Shown here: positions 32,371 to 41,977 of the stretch, one piece after another
Numbering within the stretch: position 1 is the stretch's first letter
Layout of the letters: each line of letters starts with the position of its first letter
Source of the DNA: Tillus elongatus
Lineage: Eukaryota > Arthropoda > Insecta > Coleoptera > Cleridae
Assembly: GCA_964006375.1 (NCBI GenBank)
Contig: OZ023270.1
Span: 77,291,391 to 77,355,390 of the forward strand
DNA length: 64,000 nt
Direction of reading: 5' to 3'
Translations under genes and position numbers: made by a program
Notes under the pieces: generated by a model
Seen by the model: only the letters and a program-made list of their open reading frames with translations
Told to the model about the DNA's origin: nothing
Database searches by the model: none

Positions 32371-32960
32371 TTTTTTTTTGGATACAGGAGGGAGAGATGC
32401 CTCATGCAGACCTCATTCACGACACCGTAGTGCCTTGGAATATCAAGGTACTGTGAGACTCGTACTCTTAGTACACCTACTCACTAAAACTTCCTCCTAG
32501 GAGTACCGGACCTTAGTCCATACCTCCGTCGGAAAGAATACACACAATGACTTTTGGTTTTGAATGTTTCCATTCTGATTTTGCCGCGGGGGCGTTTAGC
32601 TGGTAAGTGTAAGCTTTGGACGCTTATGCTTATATGGAAGTTGCTCGTCGTAGTCGGTGGCACTACGGAGAAGAGCATTTGGGTGAGACGCGGCTTTTGC
32701 GAACTGAGTTGTGGATAGTTGAGTTATAAACTCAAGTATCGAAGGCATTTCCAGATCAGAGTGAATCTGACTGTTTCGGACAAACCATGGCGCTCCGGTA
32801 ACCATTCTCAGAATTTTGTTCTGGATGATTTGAAGGGTCTTGATGTGTGTAGCGGCCGCGGTGGCCCATGCAGGGATGCATAGGTCAAGGCTGGCCGGAT
32901 GACGACTTTGTACATGAGCAATTTATTGTTAATGGACAATTTGGAAATTCTCAGATGGCA
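32371..32960 (-). mobile_element. Jockey-like LINE 3' end (family J)
   Basis: The minus strand carries the end of a Jockey-type ORF2: LSINNKLLMYKVVIRPALTY near 32930, a stop, then MVTGAPWFVRNSQIHSDLEM (32745-32805), ALLRSATDYDEQLP, and a short 3' UTR ending at the T-run 32371-32379 (TATCC before the A-run on the minus strand). The APWFVRN..IH.DL.MP block is typical of Jockey-clade C-termini. The reading frame is shifted several times, and the 5' part including the polymerase palm is missing. Confidence 0.65.
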
Positions 32961-34737
32961 ATAAGGAGACGATACTTTATACTATTTTAGCTCTCGGGCC
33001 GCACATGGGAACACCAGTAAGTGGAAACTATGTATAGTCCTCCAAACTACCAAGTTATTTTAAGAGGTGGGAGTCACAACGGTACACAATATTACTGACT
33101 CACTAAAGTATTTACCAAAGCAGCTAGAAATGAGAGGAAATTATAACGTTATTACAACCCTCGGTTATTCGTTGCATGCTTAGGTAAAACAAAATAAAAA
33201 TAAATATATATATTCTGTCAATCTTGTTTTAAGTGAAAACGGGGTATTTAGGGACACCTATATATTGAAACTCGGGAAAAATAAATATAGAATTAGTTCC
33301 GGGTTTGGGGGTCAGTTATATATGCTTTAAAATAATTCAGACAATATAAATATCAAAAATTAAATAAATTATATGTTTCTTACCAAGAAAATACAATAAC
33401 GAAGAAAATGAAAGGGACTGGTCTGGCGGTTTTCCAACTGGAGACTCGAAAATACTGGGGGGAAATACTTTATTCTATTCAAAACTCTTGGACGGTGCTT
33501 AACTCAACTCATTTTATTTGGCCTGTGGGCCTGCTTTTATATGGTAAAAATTCGGCGTCCTTGTTTCATTCTAGAAGTTTTATTCTCTTTATTTAACACA
33601 TAGGGAACGTGAGAATTTAAAATTGAAAATTTGTTAAATTTGTATAATTTTAATCGTGTAATCTAGTTGATAACGCTGCAGAATTTAATTTATCGAATTC
33701 TTAATGATAAAGGGAGATATTTTCTATGGATTTTTCGTTTTCACTGGCGATAAGAATATTTATTTATTCTAAATATTAATTAACAAGACTGTCAAAGTGG
33801 TGCTATGGTTGTGAAATTTAAATATATTGCAATGAAACGGGAGTTTCATTACAAGGGCAAAGTTACCTCCTTGTGGGCAATGTGGCTTACAATCAGTGAG
33901 GTGACTTTGCCCACATCACTTATAAGCAAAAAAAAGTTTCTTTAGTTTTGTTTACACTTGTATCTTTCATAATAATGTGTTGTATTTTTGATGGGTACTT
34001 ACCTCAAAATGACGAAGTTAACTATTGGAGCCAAGTAGAAGTTTGAAACACGTTATATTGACCTAAATTATTCGCTTGGGTAGCTACCTCCAGCATCAAC
34101 TTGAAAATATTCTATTCTTATGTGTGATATGATTGGTTATAGAATAGTTCACCTCATTTATTGTTACTACTATTATTATTACCACTACAGTTATTTTTTA
34201 TTTTTTAGTGTAAATGAAAAGATGAAATTAATGAGAGGAATATTACTACTCATTTAGCACATCATAGTAGCTGTTGAATTTTGTTTTGTTTTTACCTTTT
34301 AAATTTATTTATTTTTGACTTCTAACCAGTATTCTTTTATTTTGTGCCATATTACATTGAATTTTATACACATTATTTCATTACATATTTTTTTAAATTC
34401 CTCTCATTACATTTGTCGAGATTTCCATATTAGAACAGATGTAATGCCAGTCGTACACCTGACAAAAGTTTTCAATTGTTCATGTTGTTATCGATTGTAG
34501 TTGCTAAGAGTTCAATTTACACTGGAAAGAAACATTTTAAAGTATAGTGGCACATTGAGGAGTTCTAATACAAGCAAGTTTGGTGTGTGTTTCAGAAGTC
34601 ACCTGCGTTACATATACTTTTTTTTAAGATTCTTTATTGAGGAACTCAAAACAGTAGGGTAAACTGGCCTATAGTGGGACGCTTTTTTCTTTCAAAATTT
34701 TATAACACTATTATTAAGCACGTTAATTATAATGGGT
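32961..34737. other. no gene or recognisable repeat
   Basis: AT-rich sequence with short open frames only. I see no transposon motif, splice-flanked coding block or RNA gene. Confidence 0.5.
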
Positions 34738-35556
34738 GTTTTTTTTCCCTCAGGTTTCGTCCGCGGCCTTGCCGCCCCGATAGCACCGCAACCCTTGGTT
34801 GATTGTACATACCCTTAGTCTTACTCCACCCATTCCAAAATCACTGTGCCTTGAACTAGTCTGCACAGCGATTGGTAGGGTGAAGTTTTATACTGCCCTG
34901 TCTCCGGTCTAGACTGACCGTAGATCAGTTGTCTTTTGCGGTCCAGAGCTATACACTCACACAAGATGTGCTGGGCTGATTCCTCCCCCTCGCCGCAGAG
35001 TCTGCATGCAAGGTCCTCTTCGAACCGCCCCATTTTATGCAGGTGTTTCTTGACGGCCATGTGTCCCGTCAAGAGACCTGTTGGGTTTCTAGCTGTCCTC
35101 TGCTAACATTTAGCAACTCCACAGCTCTCTTTGAACTGGGTCCGTCAATTATTGACGTCCCATGTCTGAGCCCTGGACAGTCCGCCCAGTACACCTTGTG
35201 TTGGTTTCTGACCCAGGACTTAATGGCTCCCCTGGCAGTGCTCTTTGACACGCGCAGAGCCGGTTCTGGTCCCATAAATGGTTCTGCTGACCCTCTCTTC
35301 GCGAGACTGTCAGCTTCTTCATTGCCTTTGACCCCCGAATGACCCGGCACCCAGATGAGGGTCACCTCATTCTGCCCAGCCAGGTCGCTTGTCTCGTCTC
35401 CGCACTCACTCACCAGCCAGGAATTTACCCGTGGGCTACTTAATGCCTTAAGGGCTGTCTGTGGCTATGAGGATCCGCTTGTTGGTGTAGCCCCTCCTCT
35501 TGTTCTCCCGCACACAGTGCAGGATCACGTACATTTCGGTGCGTTTGCCTTGCTTT
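34738..35556 (-). mobile_element. family E LINE, RNase H to 3' end
   Basis: T-run at 34739-34748, 3' UTR, then the C-terminal half of ORF2 on the minus strand: an RNase H segment (EMYVILHCVRENKRRGYTNK near 35550), LAGQNEVTLIWVPGHSGVKG, NEEADSLAKRGSAEPFMGPE, KSTARGAIKSWVRNQHKVYW, a frameshift near 35090, then TGHMAVKKHLHKMGRFEEDL, ACRLCGEGEESAQHILCEC and the stop at 34821. Truncated 5' inside RNase H, exactly where it joins pogo-like transposase sequence. Confidence 0.8.
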
Positions 35557-35871
35557 TCCAAATAACTTTTGACGATCATTTTCAAATTAGATTTGGTTAG
35601 AGGTGCTCCGAACTCAGCACTTGCAGTTAATAAATCGACAAAATGACGTTGCTCAATTTCGGTGAGCGCTGTTTGTCCACCGACGGATCCCATATGTTTC
35701 TGTTGATGCTTATTCCAAACCGTTTTTTTTTTTTTTCGGAACACGAAAATTGTCCGCGGCCTCTTGATAGGATAGACCTCGTTTCACAGCTTGGACAGCT
35801 TTACCCAAGTCATCTTCTGTGTAGCCTTTGTACCCTCTACACCCAACTTTTCTTACATAATTTCTTGGCAT
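35557..35871 (-). pseudogene. pogo-like transposase, N-terminal DNA-binding region
   Basis: From an ATG at 35871 the minus strand reads MPRNYVRKVGCRGYKGYTED, DLGKAVQAVKRGLSYQEAAD, NFRVPKKTVWNKHQQKH (frameshifted at an A-run near 35730), then GGQTALTEIEQRHFVDLLTA and GAPLTKSNLKMIVKSYLEKQ. This is a psq-type helix-turn-helix followed by the start of the second helix-turn-helix, as in pogo/Tigger/Jerky-like transposases or the domesticated genes derived from them. The DDE catalytic part would follow to the left but is replaced by the family-E LINE. I did not find the remainder elsewhere in the window. Confidence 0.65.
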
Positions 35872-36119
35872 ATTTTTTTAGTTTAATTCTTAAATAAGCA
35901 TCTTTTGCATTCATCCTCTGATTTCTTCAAGTCTTGTGATGTTCCTGCCTTCCTGTTTTACGCGGTTTGTGTTTGGTATCCTGAGGACAATAGATGAAAA
36001 GCCAAACTTTGACAACATTTCATACAGCATTTTTCTGTAATTGAGACAGGAAATTTGTCTAAACCCCTGAAGATGGTTGAAACGCGTAGTTTGTCTGGTA
36101 GTAAAACCCTTTAATTTCC

Positions 36120-36421
36120 TTTAACCAAAATATTCTTCGTCTATAATTGGTAATTCATAATTTATAATGAACTTCAGCTACCTAGTTTTTCCAAATCTCA
36201 AACAGAAAAAATTCTAATTCCCTTATCACCATCTTTTTTTTTAAATAAAATTTTTTATTCATACAATATGCATACTTATAGCTGTGATTCTTCTTGATTT
36301 CTCTAATTTTGCTGAAAAGATCTTGATCAAACTTGGTGAAAAGTTTAAAGTTGGTTAAATCTTCACATATACAAAATATTTCTAGCAATCCTCGATGCTT
36401 GCAGACAGGCCCTCCAAACAT
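36120..36421 (-). pseudogene. possible LINE ORF1 C-terminus (baculoviral FP25-like domain)
   Basis: On the minus strand IREIKKNHSYKYAYCMNKKF is followed, after a one-base shift, by GDKGIRIFSV-stop-DLEKL. The spacing 'A..lr....yky.w..nGki.vrk.....v..i....dl..l' is that of the FP25-like C-terminal domain in some insect LINE ORF1 proteins. No flanking ORF2 is visible. It could equally be part of the surrounding LTR element. Confidence 0.4.
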
Positions 36422-36914
36422 GTTTCTACCTCAACAAAGTACTTTAAAACTTCACAACATGATCTGCATACCCTCGGAAATATTCTGGAAATGAGGTAAT
36501 TGGAAATTTTAAAGCTACAATGTGGCTGGCCAAATTATTAAAAACACTACATTTTCAGGTTTTTTAGTTCTATAAGAAAAACAATGTAGTAATTCTTATA
36601 AGACTATTTATTTATGTGAATAACAAAGTACACATATTGATGCCCCATAACACAAATATTGGCGCCACGAGTACACATTTTACCTTTCTCCAACTGTCAC
36701 CAAATTTCAGCTTCAGTTCCGGTTGAACACTTCCTCCTCTACTTGAATTATCAACTATTTTGTAAACAGGGGTTTCCTCATCTGAGCCTCCATTCTCTCC
36801 TGTTGTTTGATTGTTAACTTGTTTAACCTTTTGACAGTCGCTTTCAGCCTTGCTTCTTTATGCCTCCTATATTTCATAATGTGTGTCACACTTTACATAT
36901 GTGACTAAATGCTG

Positions 36915-37953
36915 GATATCCGAGACGACCTGGCTGGGCAGAATGAAGTCACCCTCATCTGGGTGCCGGGTCACTCGGGAGTCAAAGGCAATGAAGAAGC
37001 TGACAGTCTCGCGAAGAGAGGGTCAGCAGAACCATTTATGGGACCAGAACCGGCTCTGGGCGTGACAAAGAGCACTGCCAGGGGATCCATTAAGTCCTGA
37101 GTTAGAAACGAACATAAGGTGAACTGGACAGGTTGTCTAGGGCTCAGACATGGGGAGTTAGTAATTGAGGAAACCAGTTCAAAGAGAGCTGTCGAACTGC
37201 TAGGTTAGGTTAGGTTAGTTTAGGTTTGAATGTGAGTGGGCCATACCAGTCCCTCCACCGCGACCATAAAGTCTATTGTGGCTCACGCCTAATGGTCTAT
37301 ATTTCTTCCAACAAAGCCAGCCTCCTACAGAGGTCTATAATCTTTGTGGGCGAAAGATGATCCTGATCTTCCGGAGCAAGCTTTGTCTTGCCAAAGAGCA
37401 GGTATCTAGTCCTGTCCGCCGCCGGACAGGAACACAGTATGTGCTCTGCTGTCTCATCACTCTCCATACACAGCCGACACTCGGTCTCCTGACCGACTCC
37501 AATACGGTGCATGTGGTGACGCAAGCGGCAGTGTCCTGTATACAGGCCGACTAGAGTACTCAGTTGTCGAACTGCTAAATCTTAGCAGAGGACCGCTCAG
37601 GAACACAACAGGTCTCTTGACGGGACACATGGCCGTCAAGAAACACCTGCATAAAATGGGGTGGTTCGAGAGGGACCTCGCATGCAGACTGCAGCGAGGG
37701 CGAGGAATCATCCCAGCACATCTTGTGCGAGTGTAAAGCTCTGGACTGCAAAAGACAACTGATCTATGGACAGCCCAGACCGGAGACAGAGCAATATAAA
37801 ACTTCACCCTACCAATTTTTGTGCAGACTAGTTCAAGGCACAATGATTTTGAAATGGGTGGAGTAGAAAAGACAAAGGGCATGCACAATAAGCCAAAGGC
37901 TGCGGTGCTATCAGGGCGTCAAAGACGCGGACGAGCCCTAAGGGAGAGAAAAA
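36915..37953 (+). mobile_element. family E LINE nested in the gypsy-like gag, with target duplication
   Basis: Plus-strand copy starting in RNase H (NEVTLIWVPGHSGVKGNEEA near 36950) and ending in an A-run. The flanking AAATGCTG at 36907-36914 and 37954-37961 is the target duplication. It is interrupted by another LINE at 37203-37564, then continues with LLNLSRGPLRNTTGLLTGHM (37575-37630) to the C-terminus and 3' UTR. The gag sequence on either side reads through when this block is removed (KCAAF-SHICKV). Confidence 0.85.
37203..37564 (-). mobile_element. RNase H-type LINE 3' end (family H) with telomere-like tail
   Basis: Insertion flanked by a 13-bp duplication TGTCGAACTGCTA (37190-37202 and 37565-37577). 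The minus strand encodes the C-terminus of an RNase H-type LINE: RHHMHRIGVGQETECRLCME, SDETAEHILCSCPAADRTRY, IIDLCRRLALLEEI then stop at 37297. A 3' UTR of about 70 bases ends in CCTAAACTAACCTAACCTAA, that is, degenerate telomere repeats of the TTAGG type form the 3' tail. Confidence 0.85.
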
Positions 37954-37961
37954 AAATGCTG

Positions 37962-38930
37962 CACATTTGAAATCTTTGTACGGATGGTTTTTACCACAAA
38001 ATCTGCAACTTGCAAATCTTGGTTGTGCTCCTGTATCAGTATGCAACTTATTTATAGGAAGCTCTTCCTGATGCTTTTGTTTCAAGGGGTTTTCCATGAC
38101 TTCACTCACCTTACGTTGGCTGATCATGTTTGCCAAACTCAACTTATCACGATCTTCTTTTAATAGCTTTTTCTTCAACTCGATATCCTTAATACCAAAG
38201 GCTAATCTATCCCCAAGTATTATTTATTTTCTTTTGCTGTTTGTGACTGCCATCTTCCATACATTGGATTCGTTTTTGCACATATTCTATCTTCTATTTT
38301 ATCAAGAAGATGATTGCAATATGCTAAATCCGCATCGCTTAGCGAAAAGTTCTTAAATTTAACTTTGGCTGCATCGCCGATAATCGAGAGCAAAATATTA
38401 GGCTTTTGTACTTCTCTTCAGCTGGCAATTTATCTATTCCTGTGGCTTTAAGATAAATTTCCCAGTTTGTACGGAATAACTGAAAATTTTCTGCTACATC
38501 ACCTTGATCTACTTGCAAAGCTTTTGGCCATGGTACATTTGAACTATGAAATTTGACATCTGAATCTCTAGTAGAGCTACATACAGACTTGGAGACTACT
38601 TCTCTGGCTTCACTGTTGGGTTTGGTTTCTGTAAATGAAGGACGTAGCCAGCATGTAAGCTAACTGGCTGTGTCCTTTACTTACAGAAACGAAAACCAAC
38701 AGTGAAGCGAGAGAAGTAGTCTGTATTTAGTATGGACCAGTTTCACCATGTAAGGGCGACAACAATCAATGAATTCTAGTAGAGCTACTTGCATGTGTGT
38801 CTATGGCAGCTGCCAACTGCTCCCTTGAAACGGAAAAGTTACTAAACTGCTCTTGCAATTATTTAATTTCCTGATTCATCAACCTCATGTTTTCCATTTG
38901 CAAGGTTAGGAATTCTTACAATTCACCCAT
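37962..38930 (-). pseudogene. gypsy-like gag
   Basis: From ATG 38930: MGEL-stop-EFLTLQMENMRLMNQEIK, NFSVSREQLAAAIDTHASSS (interrupted at 38581-38773), SSNVPWPKALQVDQGDVAEN, FQLFRTNWEIYLKATGIDKL, a frameshift near 38400, then LGDRLAFGIKDIELKKKLLK, SLANMISQRKVSEVMEN and the zinc-knuckle-like CRFCGKNHPYKDFKC. The order (a 'NWEIYLxATG' segment, 'DRlxxGIkdxxLrexLL', then C-x2-C-x4-H-x5-C) fits gag of Ty3/gypsy elements in arthropods. Stops and frameshifts make it non-functional. Confidence 0.75.
38581..38773. mobile_element. palindromic (foldback) Penelope-derived insertion with 14-bp duplication
   Basis: The 193-base insert is flanked by TCTAGTAGAGCTAC on both sides (38567-38580, 38774-38787). 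Its two halves are inverted copies of the Penelope-like tail around a centre AGCCAGCATGTAAGCTAACT: AGACTTGGAGACTACTTCTC on the left pairs with the CGAGAGAAGTAGTCT end on the right. The right side has an extra GGACCAGTTTCACCA segment also found at 7810. It interrupts the gag of the LTR element. Confidence 0.8.
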
Positions 38931-38973
38931 TTTGGTTTTAGCACTGTGTCTTATTTGGAAACTTATGTTCAAA

Positions 38974-38991
38974 CAACCACACCTGTCACCA
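38974..38991 (-). promoter_or_regulatory. candidate primer-binding site of the LTR element
   Basis: TGGTGACAGGTGTGGTTG on the minus strand lies directly after the CA end of the candidate LTR, the expected place for tRNA priming. The matching tRNA was not identified. Confidence 0.45.
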
Positions 38992-39293
38992 TGTTATATT
39001 AAGACAATGTTTTGTACATTTAACACCAAGGTGTATTCAGTATCAGTAACAACCAGTACATAAGCTACACATTGTTCCTTCGATATCTATATGCACTGCT
39101 CTGACGGGTGCATTGGGTGCTGAGATTAGGCAACACACAATACAGCTCTACCAGATTGAGGTGTATTCAGTATCAGTAACAAACCAGTACATAAGCTACA
39201 CATTGTTCCTTTGATATCTGTATGCACTGCTCTGAGGGGCGCATTGGGTGCTGAGATTAGGCAACACACAATACAGCTCTACCAGATTTTACA
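38992..39293 (-). repeat. candidate 5' LTR with internal 130-bp tandem duplication
   Basis: The minus-strand sequence starts TGTAAAATCTGG and ends AATATAACA (TG...CA). Inside it a 130-base unit (39031-39160) is repeated at 39161-39290 with few differences. The second LTR is not in the window, so identity as an LTR rests on position, ends and the adjoining primer-binding site. Confidence 0.5.
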
Positions 39294-39301
39294 TCTATAT
39301 A

Positions 39302-40870
39302 TAGGGTTCTACAAGCTCTATGACAAACTTTTCCAGATAATAGCTCTCATAATTCTAAACAATTTTTCTTAATGAACATGGGTGGTCTGATTCGCTTTTG
39401 TTAGGAATTTACAAGCATTGAACCTTTAATAACAATTAGCAATAAAATTTATCTTAAATGAAAATCACAAAACTTAAGACTATAAAAATTGTTCGAAATG
39501 TCCACCCTCGGCTTGAATGCAAGCCTCACATCGACGAACTAAAGATTCGGTCACTCGAAGAATGGATCATTTCTTATTTGGTTGGCTGCATCTTGAATTC
39601 TGTCAAGTAACGGCTGATGGGTAGTGATTTAAACATGGTAGACCAGCTGCTTCATGTGTCCCCGTAAATAAAAATCCAGAGGATTGAGATCGGGGCTACG
39701 AGGTGGCCATGATATTGGACCTCCTTGACCTATCCATTTATTTGGGAAATGTTCATTTAACCAAGCAGCAACTTGTCTTCCTCTATGTGGTGGTACGCCG
39801 TCATGTTGATACCACATATTCTGAATAATATTAAGTTGTACGTCATCAATGAACTCTAAAACGTCATTTTCTAAGAAATGTCTATACAGATCTGCTTTAA
39901 ACGATCATTTAGAACATGCACAGGTAATAGATTATTGTTGAAAATGCCACCTCAAACGTTGACATTGAATCGTTGCTGAAATCGTCTTGATCTAATTGCA
40001 TGTGGATTTTGCAACGCCCATACATGTTCATGAGGATTATTATTTATGCCGTGCCTAGTAAAGCACGCTTCATCAGACCACATGACGAGCGAAATGAATT
40101 TATCATTTTGTGCTTGTTGGTGAAATAACCAGCGACAAAATTCTAATCGCTGTGGGGCATCTCCAGCATGCAAAGCGTGTACATTTTGGCGATGAAACAG
40201 ATGTAACATTTCTCTGCATGGCGTGTATTGAACACAATACATGCCATGCAAAATTCGGTGATACATGAACGTTACTAGATATACACCGAACACTAATTGA
40301 AGGGTTATCAAGGGCAGCATCTATTACATTTTCTTCATCTTGTACATTAACTTCAGTAGGACGAATGGCCTTCTTTGGAGCGGGGTTACCTGCTTCTCGA
40401 AGTCTACGAAATGATGCACTAAACACCGTGCGGGCAGGTTGGTGTCTATTTGGATATCTGCATCGATATTCGCGAGCTGCTTCTCTGGCGTTCCCATTGG
40501 AATACCAATATACAAACACAATATCTGCATATTCCTCAGTTGTGAATAAATGCATTGTTTATTTAGAACTTTTACATGAAGTATCAAATATTGTACAATT
40601 AAAATGACACTAACAATATTTATTGTCATAACAACTGTAATTTTTATTTATCAGCCTACTTTTGATTGAAGTAGGTGTACCTATATTTTATAGGTGTGCT
40701 TTGATTCACATTCATATGATTGTGTGTCACTTCCTGGTTGACTGGAAAAATTATCATTCTTTAAATGCTTGTAACTTTTAAACAAAAACGAATCGGACAC
40801 ATATTCGTTAACAAAAAATGTTTAAAATTTTGATAGCTATCGTCTGTCATAGAGCTTGTAGAACAACCTG
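39302..40870 (-). mobile_element. mariner-type DNA transposon (D,D41D), decayed
   Basis: The left end TAGGGTTCTACAAGCTCTAT and right end (minus strand) CAGGTTGTTCTACAAGCTCT are imperfect inverted repeats of about 120 bases (39302-39424 and 40760-40870), flanked by TA. It lies a few bases beyond the candidate LTR. Length 1569 bp. Confidence 0.8.
39600..40555 (-). pseudogene. D,D41D mariner-type transposase, broken
   Basis: From ATG 40555 the minus strand gives MHLFTTEEYADIVFVYWYSN, RTVFSASFRRLREAGNPAPK (helix-turn-helix region), then after a shift RLEFCRWLFHQQAQNDKF, LVMWSDEACFTRHGINN (first catalytic aspartate), a damaged stretch, then MWYQHDGVPPHRGRQVAAWL (second aspartate) and SWPPRSPDLNPLDFYLRGHM. 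Counting from the aspartate of QHDG to the aspartate of NPLDF gives 41 intervening residues. Frameshifts near 40230 and stops near 39950 and 39820 inactivate it. A Tc1/mariner superfamily transposase cuts and pastes at TA. Confidence 0.8.
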
Positions 40871-41977
40871 TATAACAGTTTCCATTATACTTGTAGCAAT
40901 CAAAATACAATTGTCTCTTTGTTTCATTTTATTTTCAATAGCCTATAGATTACTATATACGGCACTACGGCACCCAGAATTACTATATCCTTATTACTAT
41001 TTATTCACATGAACAAAGATAGCTGGCAACTGATTGGATCACATTCGTTCACACACCAGCTTAGAATAAATTTTACTTATGCTCCTCACGAATCATCTAC
41101 AACTAATGAAAATTATTGTCTAATGAGAACAATTGGAAATTTGTGTCAATTGTGTGACTGGCTTTATGACTTTCTTTTCTGGTTTCACATTTTCTCATGT
41201 TGTGAGCTACTTCTCGGCGCTTTGCACGACGCCTGTTGCGTTATAGCATCAGCATAATTGAGAAAACTGTATTTTTTAAGTTTGACACTGCTGTCATTAC
41301 AGTAGATAGCAAGGAGAAAGTCATAAAATCGGAAAAGGAAAATTTTAACATCACTGTGTAGCTATTTATTGATTTAACCAAGTCGTGATAGTTGATAATT
41401 TATATATTTCTTTGTTTATCAGCCTCAGGTTTCTTTTGCATTTTATATTTAAGTATACTATTTGTTAACTGTATAAAGTTTTATATTTAAAAAGTGAAAT
41501 TGGCGCAAATAAGTGTATTTTATCCTGACATTTACAGATAATTGTGTTAGAAGTCTAAATAAAAATATAAACAGTACTAAAAAGTGTACATTTTCATGTC
41601 CTGTTTTATTTCTCAATCTATATAGATCACTAATCTATATAATTCACTCTTGCATAAGAAGCTTTTCAGGCTACGTCGAGAGGAAGGCAGTGAGACATTA
41701 CCTTGGGCTTATATTAGAAATATAAAATCATTACATTTATATAATCACACCACTACATCACCTTGGGTGCGTAGTGACGAATGTTTTCTTCCAGACATAC
41801 CATTATTTATGGTATGGATTTTTCATGGGAGGATGTTACCACAAAGGACAGTAGCAGAGTCGTGCTGTAGAATGCCCTTGCACAAGTCACATGACAACCA
41901 AAGTATTTGAGATAGTGCACATTACAGTGAGTAAACTATCGACAACCATATAACCAGCACGCTTTACACAATTTTCC
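40871..41977. other. no gene or recognisable repeat
   Basis: AT-rich sequence with only short open frames lacking any domain signal on either strand. Confidence 0.5.

Larger units (their letters stand above)
36600..39293 (-). mobile_element. gypsy-like LTR retrotransposon remnant with nested insertions
   Basis: Minus-strand element: candidate 5' LTR at 38992-39293, candidate primer-binding site at 38974-38991, gag start at 38930, gag continuing to 37962 and resuming left of the LINE at 36906, and a trace of protease (CTRGANICVMG near 36640-36670, expected DTGA with a deletion). Removing the two insertions (38581-38773 and 36915-37953) lets the gag reading run on in order. Pol and the second LTR are not recognisable. 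Confidence 0.65.

Noticed and set aside
41009..41257. 82-residue open frame rich in Cys, Phe and Trp
   Set aside because: No recognisable family and no neighbouring coding evidence; likely chance.
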